Part shown: positions 62,498 through 64,000 of the stretch, piece after piece
Layout of the letters: each line of letters begins with the position of its first letter
Numbering within the stretch: position 1 is the stretch's first letter
Assembly (NCBI RefSeq): GCF_000427825.1
Contig: NZ_ATYT01000016.1
Coordinates: 22,094-86,093, forward strand
Length of the DNA stretch: 64,000 nt
Reading direction: 5' to 3'
Source of the DNA: Thermocrispum municipale DSM 44069
Lineage (GTDB): Bacteria; Actinomycetota; Actinomycetes; Mycobacteriales; Pseudonocardiaceae
Notes under the pieces: generated by a model
Seen by the model: the letters and a program-made list of their open reading frames with translations, nothing else
Database searches by the model: none
Told to the model about the DNA's origin: nothing
Made by a program: the position numbers and the translations under genes

Positions 62498-63435
62498 CAG
62501 CTCCGCTCCCGTACCGGCACCGGCCGGCCAACACGTTGCCAGGCGAACAGGCCCGCGCCGAGGCAGCCCGCCCGCTCCCCCAGCTCGGCCTGCACCAGCC
62601 GTGGCTTCTTCTGAAAACTCAGTCGCTCGACCAAGCGCGCACGCAGCGGTTCCAACAGCCGCGGGCCCGCTTCCGCCAGGCCCCCGCCGATCACGATCAG
62701 TTCGGGGGCCAGCAGCGAGCAGTACAGGCACAGCGCACCGGCCAATGCGTCGACCATTTCCGCCCACAGCTCGCGCGCGTGGTCGTCGCCGGAGTCCACC
62801 CGTGCGGCCACCTCGGCGGCGGTGACCTGCTCCCCGGTGCGCTCCGCGTAATGCTGGGCCAGTGCCCGTGCCGAGACCACGGTCTCCAGGCAGTTCCGAC
62901 CTCCACAGCCACACGGTCCCGCGGACGGCGAGTCCACCTCGATATGACCGATCTCGCCCGCGAAGCCCGTCCCTCGGTAGGGCTCGCCGCCGACCATGAT
63001 CGCGCCCGCGACCCCGGTTCCGATGGCCAGGAACAAGTGGTCACCGGCTCCGCGTCCGGCGCCGAGCACGGCCTCGGCCAGGCCACCCGCGCGCACGTCG
63101 TGGCCGAACGCGACCGGAAGCGAGGTTTTCTCCTGCAGTAGTGCCCGAAGGGGCACGTCGCGCCATCCCATGTTGGCCGACAACACCGCGATGCCCGCTT
63201 CGTCGTCGGTCAGTCCGAGAACAGCCACCCCGACCGCGACCGGGGTGTGTCCTTGCCGTCGCGCGGCGATGTCCAGCTCCTGGATGCTCGCGACGAGCTG
63301 CCCGACCACACCATCGGCGCCGGCGGCCCGGTCCGTCGGCACGCTGCGCGGAAGATGCAACGTGCCATCGTGGTCGACCAGGCCCGCCTTGATCGCGGTA
63401 CCGCCGACGTCGATGGCGATGACGCAATCGCTCAC
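62497..63435 (-). CDS. ROK family sugar kinase
   Basis: A 312-residue kinase with phosphate-binding AIDVGGTAIKAGLVD at the start, the ROK zinc/sugar motif GEIGHIEVD and the zinc knuckle CGCGGRNCLE. It would phosphorylate N-acetylglucosamine, N-acetylgalactosamine or glucose. GTG 63435 overlaps the SIS gene stop by four bases (GTGA). No N-terminal HTH is present, so it is a kinase and not a NagC-type repressor. Confidence 0.92.
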   Translation of the reverse strand: MSDCVIAIDVGGTAIKAGLVDHDGTLHLPRSVPTDRAAGADGVVGQLVASIQELDIAARRQGHTPVAVGVAVLGLTDDEAGIAVLSANMGWRDVPLRALLQEKTSLPVAFGHDVRAGGLAEAVLGAGRGAGDHLFLAIGTGVAGAIMVGGEPYRGTGFAGEIGHIEVDSPSAGPCGCGGRNCLETVVSARALAQHYAERTGEQVTAAEVAARVDSGDDHARELWAEMVDALAGALCLYCSLLAPELIVIGGGLAEAGPRLLEPLRARLVERLSFQKKPRLVQAELGERAGCLGAGLFAWQRVGRPVPVRERS

Positions 63436-64000
63436 GTGTTCAGGATGACCGAGTACGCCAAGTTGCGCGGTTCGTCCGGGTTGATGCCGGACCGCTCGGC
63501 CAGCGCCACGGCCAGTCGCTGCGCCCTGATCAGCTCGACCATCGCGTCCCGGTCCGAGGAGACCCAGCGACCACCCGTACGCCGCACGTCGTCGGCTAGC
63601 CCCTCCGGCGCCTCGCCCAGCATCCACACCACGCTGCGCTCGTCGGTCACGCTGATCGGGCCGTGCCGGTACTCCATCGCCGGGTACGACTCGGCCCAGG
63701 ACAGCGAGGCCTCGCGCAGCTTGAGCCCGGCCTCGTTGGCCAGACCGACGGTCCAGCCCCGGCCGAGGAAGGTGAATTGCCGCGCTTCCACTGCACCTTC
63801 GGGCAACGGCTCGTGCACCACGGTCTCCGCGGCGGCGATCAGCGGCTCGAGGTCCTGGCCGAGGTGCGCCCGCAGCACCGCGAGGGCCGACGTGGCGAAT
63901 CGCGTCTGCACCACTGACTGCTCGTCGGCGAAGTCCAGCACCACCGACTCGTCGGCGAGGTCCGCCACGGGCGTCTCAGCATCGGCCGTGATCACCGTGG
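63432..64000 (-). CDS. SIS-domain protein (AgaS/GlmS-like sugar isomerase-deaminase), 5' end outside window
   Basis: At least 189 residues of the second SIS half, open to the window edge. Segments FTFLGRGWTVGLANEAGLKL and SLSWAESYPAMEYRHGPIS are hallmarks of GlmS/AgaS-type sugar-phosphate binding (AMEYRHGP). The C-terminus is LAYSVILNT. As first known gene of the amino-sugar operon it could deaminate and isomerise galactosamine-6-phosphate (AgaS). The N-terminal part and start are not in the window. Confidence 0.85.
   Translation of the reverse strand, partial: TVITADAETPVADLADESVVLDFADEQSVVQTRFATSALAVLRAHLGQDLEPLIAAAETVVHEPLPEGAVEARQFTFLGRGWTVGLANEAGLKLREASLSWAESYPAMEYRHGPISVTDERSVVWMLGEAPEGLADDVRRTGGRWVSSDRDAMVELIRAQRLAVALAERSGINPDEPRNLAYSVILNT

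Overview
The window is a high-GC actinobacterial chromosome segment. GTG starts, 4-base overlaps and leaderless-looking promoters are common, and the backbone matches the conserved actinobacterial block that in Mycobacterium tuberculosis runs pdtaR, polA, rpsA, coaE, uvrB, MBL-fold hydrolase, uvrA, infC. Gene style suggests the order Pseudonocardiales (inference; the genus cannot be fixed from sequence alone). Layout: 0.1-6.3 kb holds a DUF1844 gene and a C4-dicarboxylate locus (nitronate monooxygenase, CitB/CitA-type two-component system, DctA symporter), then a secreted esterase with a probable frameshift. 6.4-12.3 kb holds an SRPBCC protein, uvrA, an acyltransferase broken by one stop codon, an MBL-fold hydrolase and a membrane-anchored protein. 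12.3-18.2 kb is the most unusual region. About 5.6 kb of accessory genes (hydrolase, two TetR regulators, a frameshifted membrane protein, two SDR enzymes, a truncated SRPBCC gene) lies between two copies of the promoter and first ~31 codons of the OmpR-family regulator at 18.1 kb, which looks like an insertion into that locus. 18.1-23.0 kb holds that two-component system and a duplicated PepSY/trypsin-protease pair, in which one PepSY gene has collapsed to a promoter fused to a 3' fragment. 23.2-25.6 kb holds a RES-type toxin-antitoxin pair and a TerC family gene under a yybP-ykoY (manganese) riboswitch. 25.8-30.1 kb holds a protein that fuses an S15-type hydrolase to an ABC ATPase, its permease, and a 17-bp minisatellite. 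30-39.5 kb holds uvrB, a DUF402 protein, an ABC exporter with a NarL-type two-component system, coaE and rpsA. 39.7-44.5 kb holds a methyltransferase, an acetyltransferase, two Rossmann proteins, and an ECF sigma factor with a DoxX-like protein. 44.5-54.3 kb holds polA, a thioesterase, a complete branched-chain amino acid ABC operon (livK-H-M-G-F), a PdtaR-type ANTAR regulator and a tRNA-Leu(CAA) with a short variable arm. 54.4-59.6 kb holds an AraC regulator with a divergent hydrolase, two small domain proteins and a PadR-FadH pair. 59.6-64 kb is a tightly coupled amino-sugar operon (SIS protein, ROK kinase, deacetylase, PfkB kinase, class II aldolase) best explained as N-acetylgalactosamine catabolism; its first gene runs off the window. 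No CRISPR array, rRNA, integrase or transposase was seen.
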